Shown here one piece after another: positions 1-12,848 of a stretch of 64,000 nucleotides of DNA. The notes below the pieces were generated by a model. It ran no database searches. It saw only the letters and a program-made list of their open reading frames with translations, and was not told the origin of the DNA. A program made the position numbers and the translations under genes. The stretch is from Acanthochlamys bracteata (taxonomy: Eukaryota > Streptophyta > Magnoliopsida > Pandanales > Velloziaceae): assembly GCA_019914995.1 (NCBI GenBank), contig CM034138.1:1798001-1862000 (forward strand), given 5' to 3'. Each line of letters opens with the position of its first letter. Within the stretch, counting starts at the first letter, position 1.

Positions 1-158
1 AACCTGTTGTACACTAAAAACAAAGCTGCGACTGATCGAATTTCTTACAGCAAATATTATACAAAAATTCATCAGCTACAGAGAAATTTTCTTCAATCCC
101 ACTGACCGTCGGTGATCGCCGGAGAAAAAATAGAAACTTTTTGCTCCATTTATTCCCG
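1..158. other. 3' flank of the BRI1 gene
   Basis: This lies just downstream of the minus-strand BRI1 stop codon and is presumably its 3' untranslated region. I see no other gene. Confidence 0.5.
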
Positions 159-3100
159 CTATTCCTTCTCTTCTTTGCATTCCTTGAGACTGAAATCTGT
201 TACACCAAAGCTTGCATCCATCGACGTTACGCTGGCGGAGTTCGTCGAATCAACCGTTGAACCTGCTTGGATTTCTTTGAACATTGCCATTACTTTCAAC
301 ATCGTCGGCCGTCGATGCGGTCGATCATCTAAACAAGCACAAGCAATCTTCAAATGTTCTAGGAGTTCCAATTCAAGACTTGGGTCTTCTTTGAGAAGCT
401 CAGGGTCAAACACGTCACTGATTCGAAGCTTCGTGTGTTGCTTCACCCAACCAACTAAATTATTATCGCCGAAGTCGGATGCATCTGTCGGTTGTTTTCC
501 GGTGAGTAATTCAAGCAACACTACGCCGTAGCTGTACACATCTCCTTTAGTTGTGCACCGGAAACTTTGGTAATACTCAGGTGGGACGTAACCTGGAGTT
601 CCGGCGAGCGTGGACACGCTTAAATGGGTGTCCATTGCGCTCATAAACCTCGCCATTCCAAAATCGGACACTCTTGCTTCGAGGTTTTCGTCAAGTAAGA
701 CGTTACTGGACTTCATGTCTCTGTGGATTATGTGAGGAATGCAGTTGTGGTGAAGGAATGCTAGACCTCTAGCAGCACCTATGGCGATCTTACGACGAGC
801 TGCCCAGTTGAGTTTGATACCGATCTTTTTCCGATCATGTAGAACATCTTCCAAGCTGCCGTACTTCATATACTCATAGACAAGGAGCCGTTCCTCACCT
901 ACATTGCAATATCCGAGCAATGGAACGAGATTCCGGTGCTTAATTTTACCTATTGTTTCCATCTCTGCTGTGAACTCACGATCACCTTGCCCACTGATGT
1001 GTATGAGTTTTTTTATTGCTACAACAATGCCGTCTTTAAGCTGAGCTTTGTAGACATCACCGAACCCGCCGGAGCCGATCAAGCTGTCATTGTGGAAGCC
1101 ATTGGTTGCTTCTAGAAGATCAGCGAATGTCAATTTCCGAAGAGGTTTTTCAAATGCGGCTAAATTGATGCTTAGCGCTTCTTTGGTGCCAGTCAGTTTC
1201 CAGGCAGTAGTTGCAGTGCCTGAATGCGACCGGCTTTCAAAGATAGAAACTTCTCTGCCACCGGCACTACCGCCACCACCTAAGACTTCCTTCTCCTTCT
1301 GTCTCTTTCTACTCTCTACTGCAACAATAAGTAAGCCGAAGATGCAGAACAGTGAGAAGAGTAGACCCATGGCAACGCTTCCGGCCAGCGAAGCTTGGTG
1401 GCGGTGAGACTTCTGACCTTGCCCATTAGCATCAGAGTTACCCTGCTCGCCACAAGGTGGCAGAGGAACACCACAGAGTCCTGAATTGTTCTCATAACGG
1501 TACGCCGGGAAAGTTGCAAGCGAACCGAGCTCCGGTATAGTGCCATAGAGCTTGTTGTTGGATAAATCGATCTCCGAGAGCATCAGTCTGGACAACGAGT
1601 TCGGTATAGGACCTGCAAGCTGGTTGTGCGAGAGATCAAGCACGGCAACATAACGCAAGCTACCAAGGTCTTGCGGAATCCCGCCGGAGAGCTGATTGTG
1701 ACCGAGGTTGAGCACCATGAGGTAGTACATTGCGCCAATCTCCTTCGGAATCTCGCCGGAAAGCTGGTTGTATGATAGATCAAGAAAAATCATAGAACCA
1801 TTGTGGTTGAAAGTGTACCGAGTATTACCCATATAGACTCTAGTGAAGTTGCAAGTCCGGCGGCTTGGCAACCGGTTGAGTTGGTCAGGCCGGATGCCGG
1901 CGAACTCCAACAAACTTCCCGCACCATGGCATTCACTGCTCCCATCACTCTTTAAGTAGACAAACCGCTTACCAGTTACCAAACCGGCAGCTATGTTGCC
2001 CGATTGCCGAGCAAGCGCTGGAGGAATTGAACCATTGAGCTGGTTGCTGTTCAGGTCTACCCAGATCAAGCTCTTGCAGTCACCGAGCTCGGCAGGTATT
2101 AGGCCGGAGAAAGAATTGTTGCCGAGCTTCAGAATAGCAAGCTTACCAAGGCTTCCTATCCAAGGTGGAATGCGGCCACTGAGATGATTGCTTGATAGAG
2201 AGATCCAGTTCAAGTTGGTGCAGTTTGAGAGGTTATTCGGGATTGGTCCTGAGAGACCATTGTTGTCCAAGATCAAGTTTTCTAGAGTTGAAATGCTTCC
2301 TAGTTCCGGCGGTATCGCTCCGACGAGCAAGTTTTGCCACATGATTAGGTCCCGAAGCCGCTGTAACATGCCGAGAGATGACGGTATGGCGCCGGTGAGG
2401 TAGTTGAAGCTTAGATCAAGAGAAACAAGTGAAGAACAGTTGCCGACAGCAGCCGGAATCGAACCACCGAAGAGATTGTTCTGGAAGTAGAGTTCTTTTA
2501 GCCTTGAACCACCGATGCTTCCACATATCTCCACCGGGATTGGTCCAGACAAATTGTTCGAGCTCAAGTCCAGTAGCTCGAGCTCAGAAAGCTTCGAAAT
2601 GGAGGCCGGAAGTTTTCCGGTGAACTGGTTGAAGGCGAGCTCAAGCTTTGTCAAGCTAGACATGGAGGTGAAGACGTCAACAGGGAGATCGCCGGAGAAG
2701 TTGTTAATGGATAAGCTCAGCTCCGTTAAAGCAGAGCAGGAAGAGAGATCACCGGGAAGTTCGCCCGAGAACCGGTTAGAAGTAAGGTTCAAGAAGCGGA
2801 GCACAACACAACCACCGAAAACTCCGACGGCAATCTCCCCGTTGAGGTTGTTCGAAGATAGGTCCAAATGCTGCAGTGCAGAACAGTTGGAAATCGCCGG
2901 AACACTGCCGGTGAGCTTGTTTCCAGCAAGATTGAGCCACCGGAATGTTGAACCTCCAGAGAGAATCTCTCGAAGATCTCCGTTGCCGGATATTCTGTTA
3001 TTGGACAGATCGAGCATGTCCATCTGAAACGTGAACCCTCCTGAAGCAGACTTCTCGGAAGAAGAAGAAGAAGAACCAATCAAGTTGTTGGAGATATTGA

Positions 3101-3593
3101 GAGAACTCAACCAAGAACAAGCAGCAGCAAGCTCAGCAACGTCCGTGACCGTGCCACGCAGATTGTTCCCTGCGAGGTTGATCTCGGTAAGCTTACTGCT
3201 ATACTTAGAACCAACAGTAGCAACTTCCCCACTGATATTGCTCGAGGTCAACGAAAGCCGCTCCAGTTCCGGCAACACGAGTAAGTAAGAAGCAATAGAA
3301 CGAAAATCAGCAGAAAGAATTACTCCATCAAGCGAAACAGAAGTAACACGGCCACCACTGCCACACAGCACCCCAGAAAACCTTGCTCCACCATCGGCGC
3401 CGCTGCCTTTACCGGAACAAGGATCAGAATCAGCTTTCCAGCTATCGAGTACCGCCGGATTCGGTAACGAGTTCTTGAAAGACAAGAGCAGCTGAACATC
3501 ATCAACTGAAGAACCGGAAGAAGCAAACCCAACTCTAAACATTATCAGAGAAATCAAACAGAACAAAATCAACCGAACAGAGAATGGATCCAT
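159..3593 (-). CDS. BRI1: Brassinosteroid receptor BRI1, LRR receptor kinase (intronless, 1144 aa)
   Basis: Plasma-membrane receptor that binds brassinosteroids and, with a SERK co-receptor, signals towards BZR1/BES1 factors. In order: a signal peptide (about 1-25); an N-terminal cap; a long leucine-rich-repeat array; the hormone-binding island (about 535-600, with [14 protein letters not shown] and QLNRLPSR); a Cys-pair cap ([10 protein letters not shown]); a membrane span near residue 740 ([19 protein letters not shown]); and a kinase (about 830-1105) with [30 protein letters not shown] and [10 protein letters not shown], so an active RD kinase. The kinase matches BRI1 rather than BRL1/3 ([26 protein letters not shown]). 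Lack of introns and length fit BRI1, which has about 1190 residues in Arabidopsis. The frame stays open 9 bases upstream to 3602, but only through a GTG, so the ATG at 3593 is the start. Oddity: a Gly/Ser-rich insert inside the N-terminal Cys pair. Confidence 0.97.
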   Translation of the reverse strand: MDPFSVRLILFCLISLIMFRVGFASSGSSVDDVQLLLSFKNSLPNPAVLDSWKADSDPCSGKGSGADGGARFSGVLCGSGGRVTSVSLDGVILSADFRSIASYLLVLPELERLSLTSSNISGEVATVGSKYSSKLTEINLAGNNLRGTVTDVAELAAACSWLSSLNISNNLIGSSSSSSEKSASGGFTFQMDMLDLSNNRISGNGDLREILSGGSTFRWLNLAGNKLTGSVPAISNCSALQHLDLSSNNLNGEIAVGVFGGCVVLRFLNLTSNRFSGELPGDLSSCSALTELSLSINNFSGDLPVDVFTSMSSLTKLELAFNQFTGKLPASISKLSELELLDLSSNNLSGPIPVEICGSIGGSRLKELYFQNNLFGGSIPAAVGNCSSLVSLDLSFNYLTGAIPSSLGMLQRLRDLIMWQNLLVGAIPPELGSISTLENLILDNNGLSGPIPNNLSNCTNLNWISLSSNHLSGRIPPWIGSLGKLAILKLGNNSFSGLIPAELGDCKSLIWVDLNSNQLNGSIPPALARQSGNIAAGLVTGKRFVYLKSDGSSECHGAGSLLEFAGIRPDQLNRLPSRRTCNFTRVYMGNTRYTFNHNGSMIFLDLSYNQLSGEIPKEIGAMYYLMVLNLGHNQLSGGIPQDLGSLRYVAVLDLSHNQLAGPIPNSLSRLMLSEIDLSNNKLYGTIPELGSLATFPAYRYENNSGLCGVPLPPCGEQGNSDANGQGQKSHRHQASLAGSVAMGLLFSLFCIFGLLIVAVESRKRQKEKEVLGGGGSAGGREVSIFESRSHSGTATTAWKLTGTKEALSINLAAFEKPLRKLTFADLLEATNGFHNDSLIGSGGFGDVYKAQLKDGIVVAIKKLIHISGQGDREFTAEMETIGKIKHRNLVPLLGYCNVGEERLLVYEYMKYGSLEDVLHDRKKIGIKLNWAARRKIAIGAARGLAFLHHNCIPHIIHRDMKSSNVLLDENLEARVSDFGMARFMSAMDTHLSVSTLAGTPGYVPPEYYQSFRCTTKGDVYSYGVVLLELLTGKQPTDASDFGDNNLVGWVKQHTKLRISDVFDPELLKEDPSLELELLEHLKIACACLDDRPHRRPTMLKVMAMFKEIQAGSTVDSTNSASVTSMDASFGVTDFSLKECKEEKE

Positions 3594-4300
3594 CCTGAAC
3601 ACCTAACCCTTCTTCTCCTAGCCTACAGAAGCGTCAGCTAATTAGGGTTTGAATTGAATCAAAACTACACCATTGTTGGAGCAGGAGAGAGAGAAAACAA
3701 GGAGAGTCAAAAGTTCAACAGAGGAGAGAGGGAAGTATTTATCGAAATTGTTAGAAAGACGACAGCTCTGTTATAGGAGCATGGCATGTGACCACTCAGT
3801 ATGATTAATCACACGTTAATAATAATAAGAAATAATAAACTTCGATAAGTCCAACCAGATAACAGTAATCTTTTTTTAAGCATTTAACTGTTACCAATAT
3901 ACCGTTGTTTTTACAATTCTTTGACCTACGTGTCCAGCTGATTAAGTGCACGAGTATCGAGGCAGACTCACGTGCTACAGGAGCTGCGACTTTTCTAAAC
4001 TTCAAATGACTAATAGAACCTTAGAATTTTGTGTTATTTAGCTGTTGTGTACAGTAAGCGAGGTGAAGGTCAGTTTGGGAAGTATGTATGGGACAGGAAT
4101 GGCGTCAGAAGACAGGTCAGGCGGATCTAAGGAACGAGAGAGTTCGTCACCAAGCAATGCGCGTGTGGCAGTATTGTCCAGTAAGATTCAATTACTTCAC
4201 TACCCTTAAATGTAGGGGTAATTTAGTCATTATGACTTCTGAGCTTTAGAGAACGCGATGTAATTTGGGGAGTTGATGAGGGGTTGTTTTGAATTGTGAG
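3594..4300 (-). promoter_or_regulatory. BRI1 leader and proximal promoter
   Basis: On the minus strand a TATA-like ATAAATAC lies at 3735-3742, about 145 bases before the BRI1 ATG, implying a leader of roughly 110 bases. A perfect G-box CACGTG is at 3969-3974, and an ACGTG core lies near 3926. CGTGTG at 4162-4167 on the plus strand fits the brassinosteroid-response element CGTG(T/C)G bound by BZR1. The motifs are visible; their use is inferred. Confidence 0.45.
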
Positions 4301-6639
4301 TGCAGCTTTTTTTACTGTTTATTCTCCTGGTGGTAGCACTGTTCGTGATGAGAGCATCAGAACCGTTCATTTGATAGTGAAGTGCTGAAAGGTAGATGAC
4401 CAATCAATTATTAGGAATCTCACAGTACTTAAAACGGACTTTTGGGAGTATTTTGAAAATTATTATTTTAAATAAAAAAGTGTTATTTAATTTGAAAATA
4501 CAAAATTTATTTTTCATTTAAAAAGTAATAATAATGTAAACATTTTTATATAAAATAATTTTTTAAATAATTACATAAAAATTATAAAATATTTTATTCA
4601 GGACCATGAACTAAAAAATAACACGTTCAGATATAACAATGTAAGAGAAATAAAAACATAACTGTTTTTTATTTAATAAAAAAATATATTATTCTAGGTT
4701 TTTAATGTCACGTAAAAGGTATTATTTTGCACACTACTTATTAGTAATACTTACTTTTATTTATTAAGTTTTTTATAGATTCAAAAATTTTCAAATTATA
4801 AATAAATTATTTATCACTATATATATATATATAATTTTTATATTTTAAAATAAAATAAGCTCGTTTATTATTGTTGGCTCTAGCTGCTGTTAATTATTGC
4901 TTAAGCTTTGTTTGATCTGATTATTTTTGACTTGTTTTAAAATGTTTTAAATTAAATAACACTTATATATAGTACTGTAACAAATTGTTTTTAATATATT
5001 AACATATTATAGATAAGTATATACACTGTTAGATGACTATATGTATAATTTATTCACTGAAACTTTTCTAAAAATCGACCTTATATGTTGGCTATTCCTC
5101 AGCTAAAAAATTAGTTCACACTTCTGGATAGATTATTTTTGAACAAAAATATTTTATTTTATTTCTAATTTATTTTTTATTAAAAATATGTTTTAAATAA
5201 ATTTTATATTTGTTTTTATGAATGTAAATTTATTTTGTAATATTTTATTTTTCCAAAAAATTATGTTAGCAATTTATTTCGGTAATCATTTTTTTGTAAA
5301 TAATTATTATTTGTTTGAGCTAAGCTGGGAATGATTTGATTAATGACGTAACAATTAGTTCTAAAATTAGGAATCAATCAGATGCAGAGCAACGGTGAGA
5401 ACCAAATCTAGCGGTACAAAGTCAGTAAGTCTCATCACATCAACAGTAGAAAAAATTACCAACTTAGTGGGTCCCACTGTAAGCAGAAGATAGTAAAAAT
5501 TACAAATTTCAATCGCAAACCTCGTGATGGTCATCTGAAACTAAATGAGTGTTTACTGATATCTCAATTGTTATTTTTTTAAAATTTATTTTAATAAAAA
5601 TAAATTATTTTTTATTAATCTGTATTTAAATTTAGTTTTAAAATTTCTAATTAATATAAAAACTTGTGTTTTAATTAAATTTATAATATTTTTTAATATA
5701 AAATTTTTAATATAAATGGTAAATTCATCTATCGATTTTGGACGTATTTTAAATGCCTATAATTTAGTTTCATAAAAATAAAATATAAAAAATAATTTTT
5801 CTTAAAAATAAAATGAGAAGTAAAATTCAATATTTATATTTTAATATGTTTTGAAAGTGTGCGAATAAAAAATTAAAATTAAAATTTTGTATGTAAAAAT
5901 AAATTCTAAATTTTTTATATAATTAAAATATATAAATCGTTTAAAATTTAAAATTTGATAAAAAAATTAGAATTAGAAACGTTTATGAAACCGTCCGCAG
6001 CGTGCGACCATATACCGCACGTGCAACCGAATTAAATCTAGAATTTTTAAAAACAGTGAGAAAATGGAAAAATAATTAATGAGAGAACTGTGTATGTGTT
6101 TGTGGTGGGTTCATTGCATTGATTATTTAAATAATTGAATTGAAAAAGAGAAAATGGATTGAAATGAGAAACACTCGAGCGGTTTTGGTTTGTTGGTTGG
6201 GGAAAATGGGCCCCCATTCTTTTTGATCTTATCACCATCTCAATATTATAACATACTTAATAACTTAATAACTTACTAATTTATAAATTTGCGTATGAAC
6301 TAAGTTTGTTATCTTATTCTTTTTTCATTTTTACACTTAACCTTCATAATACTAGCTCTAAACTCTGTGCTTACTATGCCTACAAATTAGTTTACTTATA
6401 GATGAATTTTTTAACAGCAAATAAATTATCATAAAATAAGTAAATGAAAGGAATTACTATTTAATATTTATATTTTTAAAAGAAAATAAGTGATTTTTTA
6501 TTTTCTAATATAGTTAGAAGTGATTTAAAATTATTTTAATATATATATATATAAGAAATAATATAATATATATTTTTTTAAAATTTTTTATTTTATGTTA
6601 TTTTGATTAAGTGTTCGAATAGAGGTGAATTCGTAATCT

Positions 6640-6779
6640 GATTGAACTAAAATTTTATAGATAGATTTCTAACTCATAATTTTTTATATTCAACAGTGGA
6701 AATTGAATTTGGAAGTCACTATGGCCATAAAAAAAAAAATGTTCAAAAATACTCTTAAAAAAAATATATTCTTATTCCT

Positions 6780-6816
<37 letters not shown>

Positions 6817-7148
6817 GGTGGGGATAGGGACACTTTACGACACCCTTTTTTAAAAAGATGCATAAAAAATTTTAAATATTATCTCTACCATTGGATATGA
6901 AAAACTATAAGTTATAAAGACGGTGACAAAATTTTAACTCAATCGGATCATAAATTGATCTCTATCAAATCTATTGATCAAAATGACATAAAGAGAAAAA
7001 ACAAATATCTTTATCAAAATTTATTATTTATATTATTTGATCAAATGTTGGATGAAAATTGATTTGTATTCCGATTAACTTGAAATTTTGTTAGTATATT
7101 TTTTACTAATAATTTTTTATATCTAACGGTGAAGATTGAATTTGAAAT
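6640..7148 (+). repeat. Diverged direct repeat pair, about 433 bp apart
   Basis: About 75 bases at 6640-6715 recur at 7073-7148 in the same orientation. Shared blocks include ATAATTTTTTATAT, then an AACxGTGxA block and GATTGAATTTG or a close variant. Each copy is followed, with a small gap, by a long AT microsatellite, so the unit probably includes the microsatellite. This may be an old duplication or the ends of a small element. Confidence 0.5.
6782..6813. repeat. (AT)n microsatellite
   Basis: About 32 bases of uninterrupted AT dinucleotides. Confidence 0.95.
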
Positions 7149-7182
7149 TTTAGACTGAAAAAAATACCCCTATCCTATCCTC

Positions 7183-7208
7183 TATATATATATATATATA
7201 TATATATA
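7183..7208. repeat. (TA)n microsatellite
   Basis: About 26 bases of uninterrupted TA dinucleotides, at the same relative place as the 6782 microsatellite in the direct repeat. Confidence 0.93.
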
Positions 7209-8590
7209 ATTATATAAAATTTTTAAGTTTTCACGGTAGGGCGTGTTACTTCTTATGGGATCCAAAACTGGCAGAAACATGTCGGCATCAATTGGATGTG
7301 CGTTCAATCACGTAGAAATTCCCCTTGCATTTAATCGTGACAATGAAGTTGTTATTTTTTTCAACAAAAAGCAATCCCAGGTCATGAAGAAATCAACATT
7401 TTCTTGCATACCGAACTCGACTGAAATAATCTTTTACGTTGAATTTTCCGTAAAAGTTTTTTTTTCTTTTCCTTTTTCTATAACGACTTTTGCCTAAAAA
7501 CTCCGATCCTGAGCTCGCACGTTTGATGGAGATGGACAGTTCCTGCCATTCTAAGCGAAGAAAAAGATGAAAACGAGACACCCACGTTCGAGAAAATCTA
7601 ACTTAGGAAAACTTTAAAATATAAATAAATTATATATTATAATAATATTTAATAAATCTTTCAAATAAAAAAGAGATTTATTTTTTTAACTTTCAAAATA
7701 ATAATTTTTTTAAAAGAATTCTTAATTAATTACTTTGAAATAAACACTTAGATTTTAGATATCTTGACATCAAAACGATAGGCTGATATTGCAATCTATA
7801 ATTGAAGACAACGGTAAAAAGTTAGCAACTTGCACGGAAGAAGTAGCTTTTCCGCAAGATAAATGCTATATATTAGTACTATATATATAATTTTCTATTA
7901 TTTGTGACTAGAGACGTTTTATAAAAAAATTAATTTATTTAATTCATTGTTAGTGTTAATTATTGGCTTTTGGTAATAAAGATTATTAGGTTAAAAGATA
8001 ATCAGCAATATTGAGACGAAAACCTTTCACTCTGTCGAGGTCAACGTATACAAGTTCCCTTTCGGTAATCTACCTTTCGTCTTCAGCAATCTACAACCAA
8101 CATAAATTAACTAATATAAAAATTAGAACTGAAAACGATATCTACATGAAATAATATAATACGCACTGAAGAGTTTGGTATTAGGCATTGGTATTTGGTA
8201 CTGCAGTGTTATCAACGTGATATGAAATGAATAAGAACCACACAGAAGAGTCAAAAACTCGTTCAAGGTTTCTCTATGTCATGGGCCTCATGACTTTGGA
8301 ATTGCTTTCAAAAAAAAAATTTTTTTTAATTTAATTTTAAAATTAAAATTAAAAAATACAATATAAATAAATATAATTTATTTATGCTTTCTAATTTTTG
8401 GAAATTTTTTAAAAGATTGTAGAAGTTTATGCGAAAGGAAAAATTGAAATTAAGCTTTGATTTCTAAGTGAAAATCTAGTTAAAGTTAATTGATCCTGAA
8501 ATAAAAATTTTGGGGAGCCTATGAGCAGGAATCCATGAAAGTCCTACCAGGTACGAGTTCCACCAAGAAGCAAGCAATCAGTTAAAGAGA

Positions 8591-9408
8591 TAGCAATTAA
8601 GAAGGCAGGCAACAAACGCCAAGGCAGATCGATAAGGACCTTATTTCAGGCTTCACTCCAACAGAGAAAGTTCCGTTTCTCCGCCCAAAGGCTGCCCCAC
8701 GACCACGCGCAATTCTTCGACCAGTTTCCAAGTCTTTCTCGATTCACCTGTACAGCAGAGTCCCAATTATAAACCACCCAATTGGTTTGGTCAACAACCA
8801 TGTAAACTATAACTTTGAATCAAATGACATTAAACCAAATGCATGAATGCAACCAGCTTGCAAACATCTTTTGAATTACCAAGTTCAGGGTTTCTGAACA
8901 AACCTTCTCACGGCAAACGCAACCTATAATAGCATCCTCCATCAAGCAATTCGCTTTTGCTTTCCCATCCGATATCCTAATCCCAACTCCCAGCTGCAAC
9001 AACCTAAGTTAAAAATATCATATGAGAATATTCATCTTAAATAATCGAAGACGGTAAAACACTCAGTTGACATTATTAATGAGATACACAGCACATTGCT
9101 CAAAATTGTTCTACTAATCATTGTGATATGGAATCACAAGCACGCTTACTATAGGATGGTTACCAGATGGGCTTACCAGCCGATATATCTACATTAGCTA
9201 CAAGAATACAGATGATGAACAAGCATCAGTTTTTAACATCATAAGTAGTAATCAAGAAGATGACACAAACAGGAGAATCTTTTAAGCCATACACTTTTGC
9301 CTAGAAGGATATACTAAGCAGGCTGTGGCCCTGCTCACTTTCAGCAACCCCTATTAGCTTCAAGCCTCATAAGCAGTAATCAGATAGCAATCTGCTGGCA
9401 AAAAGGAA
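8591..9408 (-). other. 3' flank of the 9409-12848 gene, with one unexplained open frame
   Basis: The proximal part is likely 3' untranslated sequence of the minus-strand gene. The less A+T-rich part (about 8600-8760) has a plus-strand frame of about 83 codons, open to a TGA at about 8845, with no ATG at its start. On the minus strand the same stretch ends at a donor-like ACAG|GTGAAT and could be an untranslated exon. Confidence 0.4.
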
Positions 9409-10941
9409 TCAGTTCGGAGCATCTTGATGCATGTCCATGGATGAATCATGAGGGCTGTGGGAAGGCCCTCGACCATGGCCAAGAGCTTCCGTGTCAGGGT
9501 TGCTTGTGCCATTACCAGCAGCCAACATACCATGTGTATACACATTGCCCTGAACCAGCTGAAAGGGATGCAAACCCTGGCGAACTGAGCCAGAAGAAGA
9601 GTTCGGAAAAGCTGTATTTCTCGCAAGATCAGAATGGCTGACACGAGGGGCCAGCCCAGGTGCAACCTGCCCAAGAAGTCCAAACGAGTTCTGATTGACA
9701 GTATTCATAATTGCCATTGAAGATTGCCCATGCTGGTGTTGATTTTGTACTCTTGGAGACATTGATACATCCTCCCCCCCACAATCAAGTTCCTCCTGCA
9801 GATAGAGAAGTATTTTGCCAACTGTCAGACACAATTTTTCTAGTAAGGAATCCATCTGATCAAATCTTTAACAAGAATAAAGAGAAGTACGAATATGGTC
9901 ATTGGTAGCAGCGCTAATAGCTAACTTCATATGCCTCAAGTTCACTACTAGCAAGAAATTATCTGCGTAAAGACAAAAGATAAGCCCAACCAAATTGTTC
10001 ATACAAGCAAACACTACAATTTTGAAAAAAAAATTCCTTACGCATCAGACTGGGAGTCAACAATAGTTTCTACGAAAGTTTAACATATAGGGTGTATCCA
10101 AAGGAAATGAAGCTCATTCAAGCAATTTAACCTCATATTTATATGCACAAGTTCATAAGTTTCATACTAGTAATGAGTACTAATGTGACCGGATCACTCA
10201 CATAGTTCCTGATTATTGCAGCTCTGCTTGTCAATACAAATCATTGGGACTACATCCCTTACTGAAACTTGACAAATCAGCAAGGGCAGCAGTCTTACGC
10301 AATGAAGATAGCTAACAAGGATACATTATTGAAGTTGCATATTTGATTACCTTACTGTGCAGATAAAACAAAAGCAAATTGTGATGACAGTCGCGAGAAT
10401 ACATCGAATCATTAGATAAAGGGAGACCAAGATATTTAGATCAACATTCAGCCCCATATTTTCAGCAACATCCGAGTTCAGAATAAACTGTATATCGCTA
10501 GTGCACAGGTTTATAGTTCCATGATGGCGATATAATGGACCTAGCACGCATAATAGATGCAACATATGCAGAATAGCAACAAAATCTATTAGAAATGAAG
10601 ACCTCTTGCGTTGCTTGTATTTTGCAGATCATCTCTTATTTTCACATTCAATTATTCTCTATCAATGACTCCAGCTTCTTTGACTTGGATTCAGTTCCAA
10701 AAGTCTATCTAAGCTTATTTTTATCGGCCATATTTACAAACACATATAAAGCAAGTTGCTCTGTTTATACAGAGAAGTACGTCTACCATGATACTACTAG
10801 CAGGTAACAATTTGGACAAATTGGAATAAATAAAAGAAAATTGTAAGCATCTGCAATTATGACCCACAAAATTGTCATAGAAAGCTAACTTGTAGGAAAA
10901 GGTATCCTAGAAATTTTGAAAGAAACACTAGAAATTAACAA

Positions 10942-10990
<49 letters not shown>

Positions 10991-12848
10991 TAACATAATT
11001 GGCCCCTGCGTCTCCTTACTCTTCCTCATTGTGGATCTTTTTGTATATACAGAGACATACATGGGGCAGGGATAGTATGCAGTCCTTTCACTTTCCAAAT
11101 ACAATTTTCTTTTCCAGACTGCTATCCATATCTCAAGACTAAGCATGTTGCATGGATTTAAAAGTGAACTTACTGAAGCCCTATTGGAGTATTGTGACTT
11201 GTGAGTGGAACACATGAAGTTCTGATAACATGTCCAGGTCACAGACTAGAAAGAACCAATATAAAGGAATTCAAGCATTATAAGAGAAAGGGTTTCAACA
11301 AGAAATACCTGTATGTGGCCAACTATATCACCTACTGTCACCCTTGAAACTCCTTCATTCTGCCTCATAATCCACTGGTAAAGCTTCTCCTGCATTTAAA
11401 GTACAATGCAACTGAGCCGTTTTTTTTATACAAAAAGAAGTCATCAAGAGTTTAAAAAGTGTAGTTATAGAGAAAAATAAGAATCACAATTAGCGAATTA
11501 AAAAACTGAAGGAGATCCTCCGTTTATTAGTTGGTTCATGAAATACAACAAGGGATCTCAAGAATGGCAAGAGAGAAAAGGACTCCAAACAACTAAGGGA
11601 GCTAAGATAATATGTTCACTTGTTTTTAGAGAGGTTTTAAAGTCTATAACAAGAGTAAGGCTGGACGAGGTAAGGACAAACTTAGGAGCACACGAACTGT
11701 GATGAAATAGAAGTGCATGTGAATGCCGGATAGGAGTCGGAGTTTTGGTTCATTTAAAAAGCACAACCTGTTAAACATTTGGTCAATATTCTACAAATTG
11801 TGCTTCAATGTTTACTTTGAAACTAATAAATTTCTGTTCTTATTCTAGTAATGTGCACTTAAACCAACAAAATAAATGATGGTAGTCGAAGGAAGCAACA
11901 TAGCACTGATTACTAAGAAAGATCACCTCTTGCATGCTTTGCAAATTATTTAGGACATTGGGCATAAACAGAGAGAACCTAGTTGTGTTAGGTGAATCAT
12001 AGAGAAAATATTAAACATCCTCAACAAACTTGCATCTCACCCTAAAACTGGCATGCACCTTATGCTCAACACACTCTGCAAAATTCATTTAAGAATCTAA
12101 CAAACCAGCCATCACAACAAATACATTCACATAAAGACAAAAGAAACATTTTGGATTAGCAAAGAATACAAAAGGGAACACATTATAATGGTTTGCACAT
12201 GCTATTCAAGCCAGATTGCTCAGTGTGTTCAATTTAAAGATCAAATGGCACACATAAGGAGGCGGAAAATTCACAATGGCAAGCACTTCTATTAGGTGAA
12301 AATTACAGAATATAGCAGACTTCCTCCCAAATCCGCCCTGTACAGTCCAGCTTCGATGCAGATGCAGATGCAAGCTGAAAGATTCTTTTGCTTAAAAAGT
12401 GTGAATAAACACCTTTTAGCATAAGTAAACACAACGCATTTATCAGCATTTCAATGTGTGTTTCGCAAACAATGCTAATGAGGAAAAGAAACTAAGAGCA
12501 ACAACATTGTATTCACACCAAAACAAGCTCAAAATAACTCAAAGCAAACTACTAGAATGTTACAAAGATTGTTGACCTAATAATATAAGCACCCAAAGCC
12601 AAGAAATTTTAGATATCAAATATAGAAAAAATAATAAATCGAGAAAAAAGCGAGGAAAAAAAAAAAAACAACAGATTGCTTACCAGAGCCTGTCTTTCTC
12701 CAGCTTGGAAGCTAACCTTCTGCTGATTCATGGCGAGCGTGTAAACCTGCGAGAGTGAATTCGCAGCTCCACAGAAAGCCGAGTACAGCGACCGGTCGAC
12801 TTCATCCAAACGCGCTTTTGTGTCCGATTTACGCTTCTTTCCGGCCAT
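9409..12848 (-). CDS. Plant-specific protein of unknown function, 210 aa, three coding exons
   Basis: Coding exons on the minus strand are 12684-12848, 11309-11389 and 9409-9795; all junctions are GT-AG and in frame, giving 210 residues. The N-terminus is basic (MAGKKRKSDTKAR). A conserved-looking block of about 75 residues follows: LDEVDRSLYSAFCGAANSLS, YTLAMNQQK, FQAGERQALEKLYQWI, then VTVGDIVGHIQEELDCGGED. The rest is low-complexity, rich in Ser, Gln, His and Gly, ending in QDAPN. I recognise a plant family (I believe the Arabidopsis AT2G14850/AT4G33890 type) sometimes labelled holocarboxylase synthetase-like in databases; nothing here supports that enzyme activity. The KKRK cluster suggests nuclear location. 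The exon 2-3 intron, about 1.5 kb, holds a GA microsatellite. Confidence 0.8.
10944..10985. repeat. (GA)n microsatellite
   Basis: About 42 bases of GA dinucleotides, inside the second intron of the 9409-12848 gene. Confidence 0.93.

Larger units (their letters stand above)
4301..8590. other. A+T-rich intergenic DNA, no gene recognised
   Basis: About 4.3 kb, mostly A+T-rich, with two long AT microsatellites and a diverged direct repeat (6640-6715 and 7073-7148). A less A+T-biased island at about 7230-7600 has short open frames on both strands that I do not recognise as protein. Confidence 0.6.

Noticed and set aside
112-3532. Several plus- and minus-strand open frames of 60-170 codons overlapping BRI1
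   Set aside because: They are shadows of the repetitive LRR coding sequence in other frames and match no family.
6703-6900. A 65-codon open frame
   Set aside because: It encodes a run of Ile-Tyr from the AT microsatellite.
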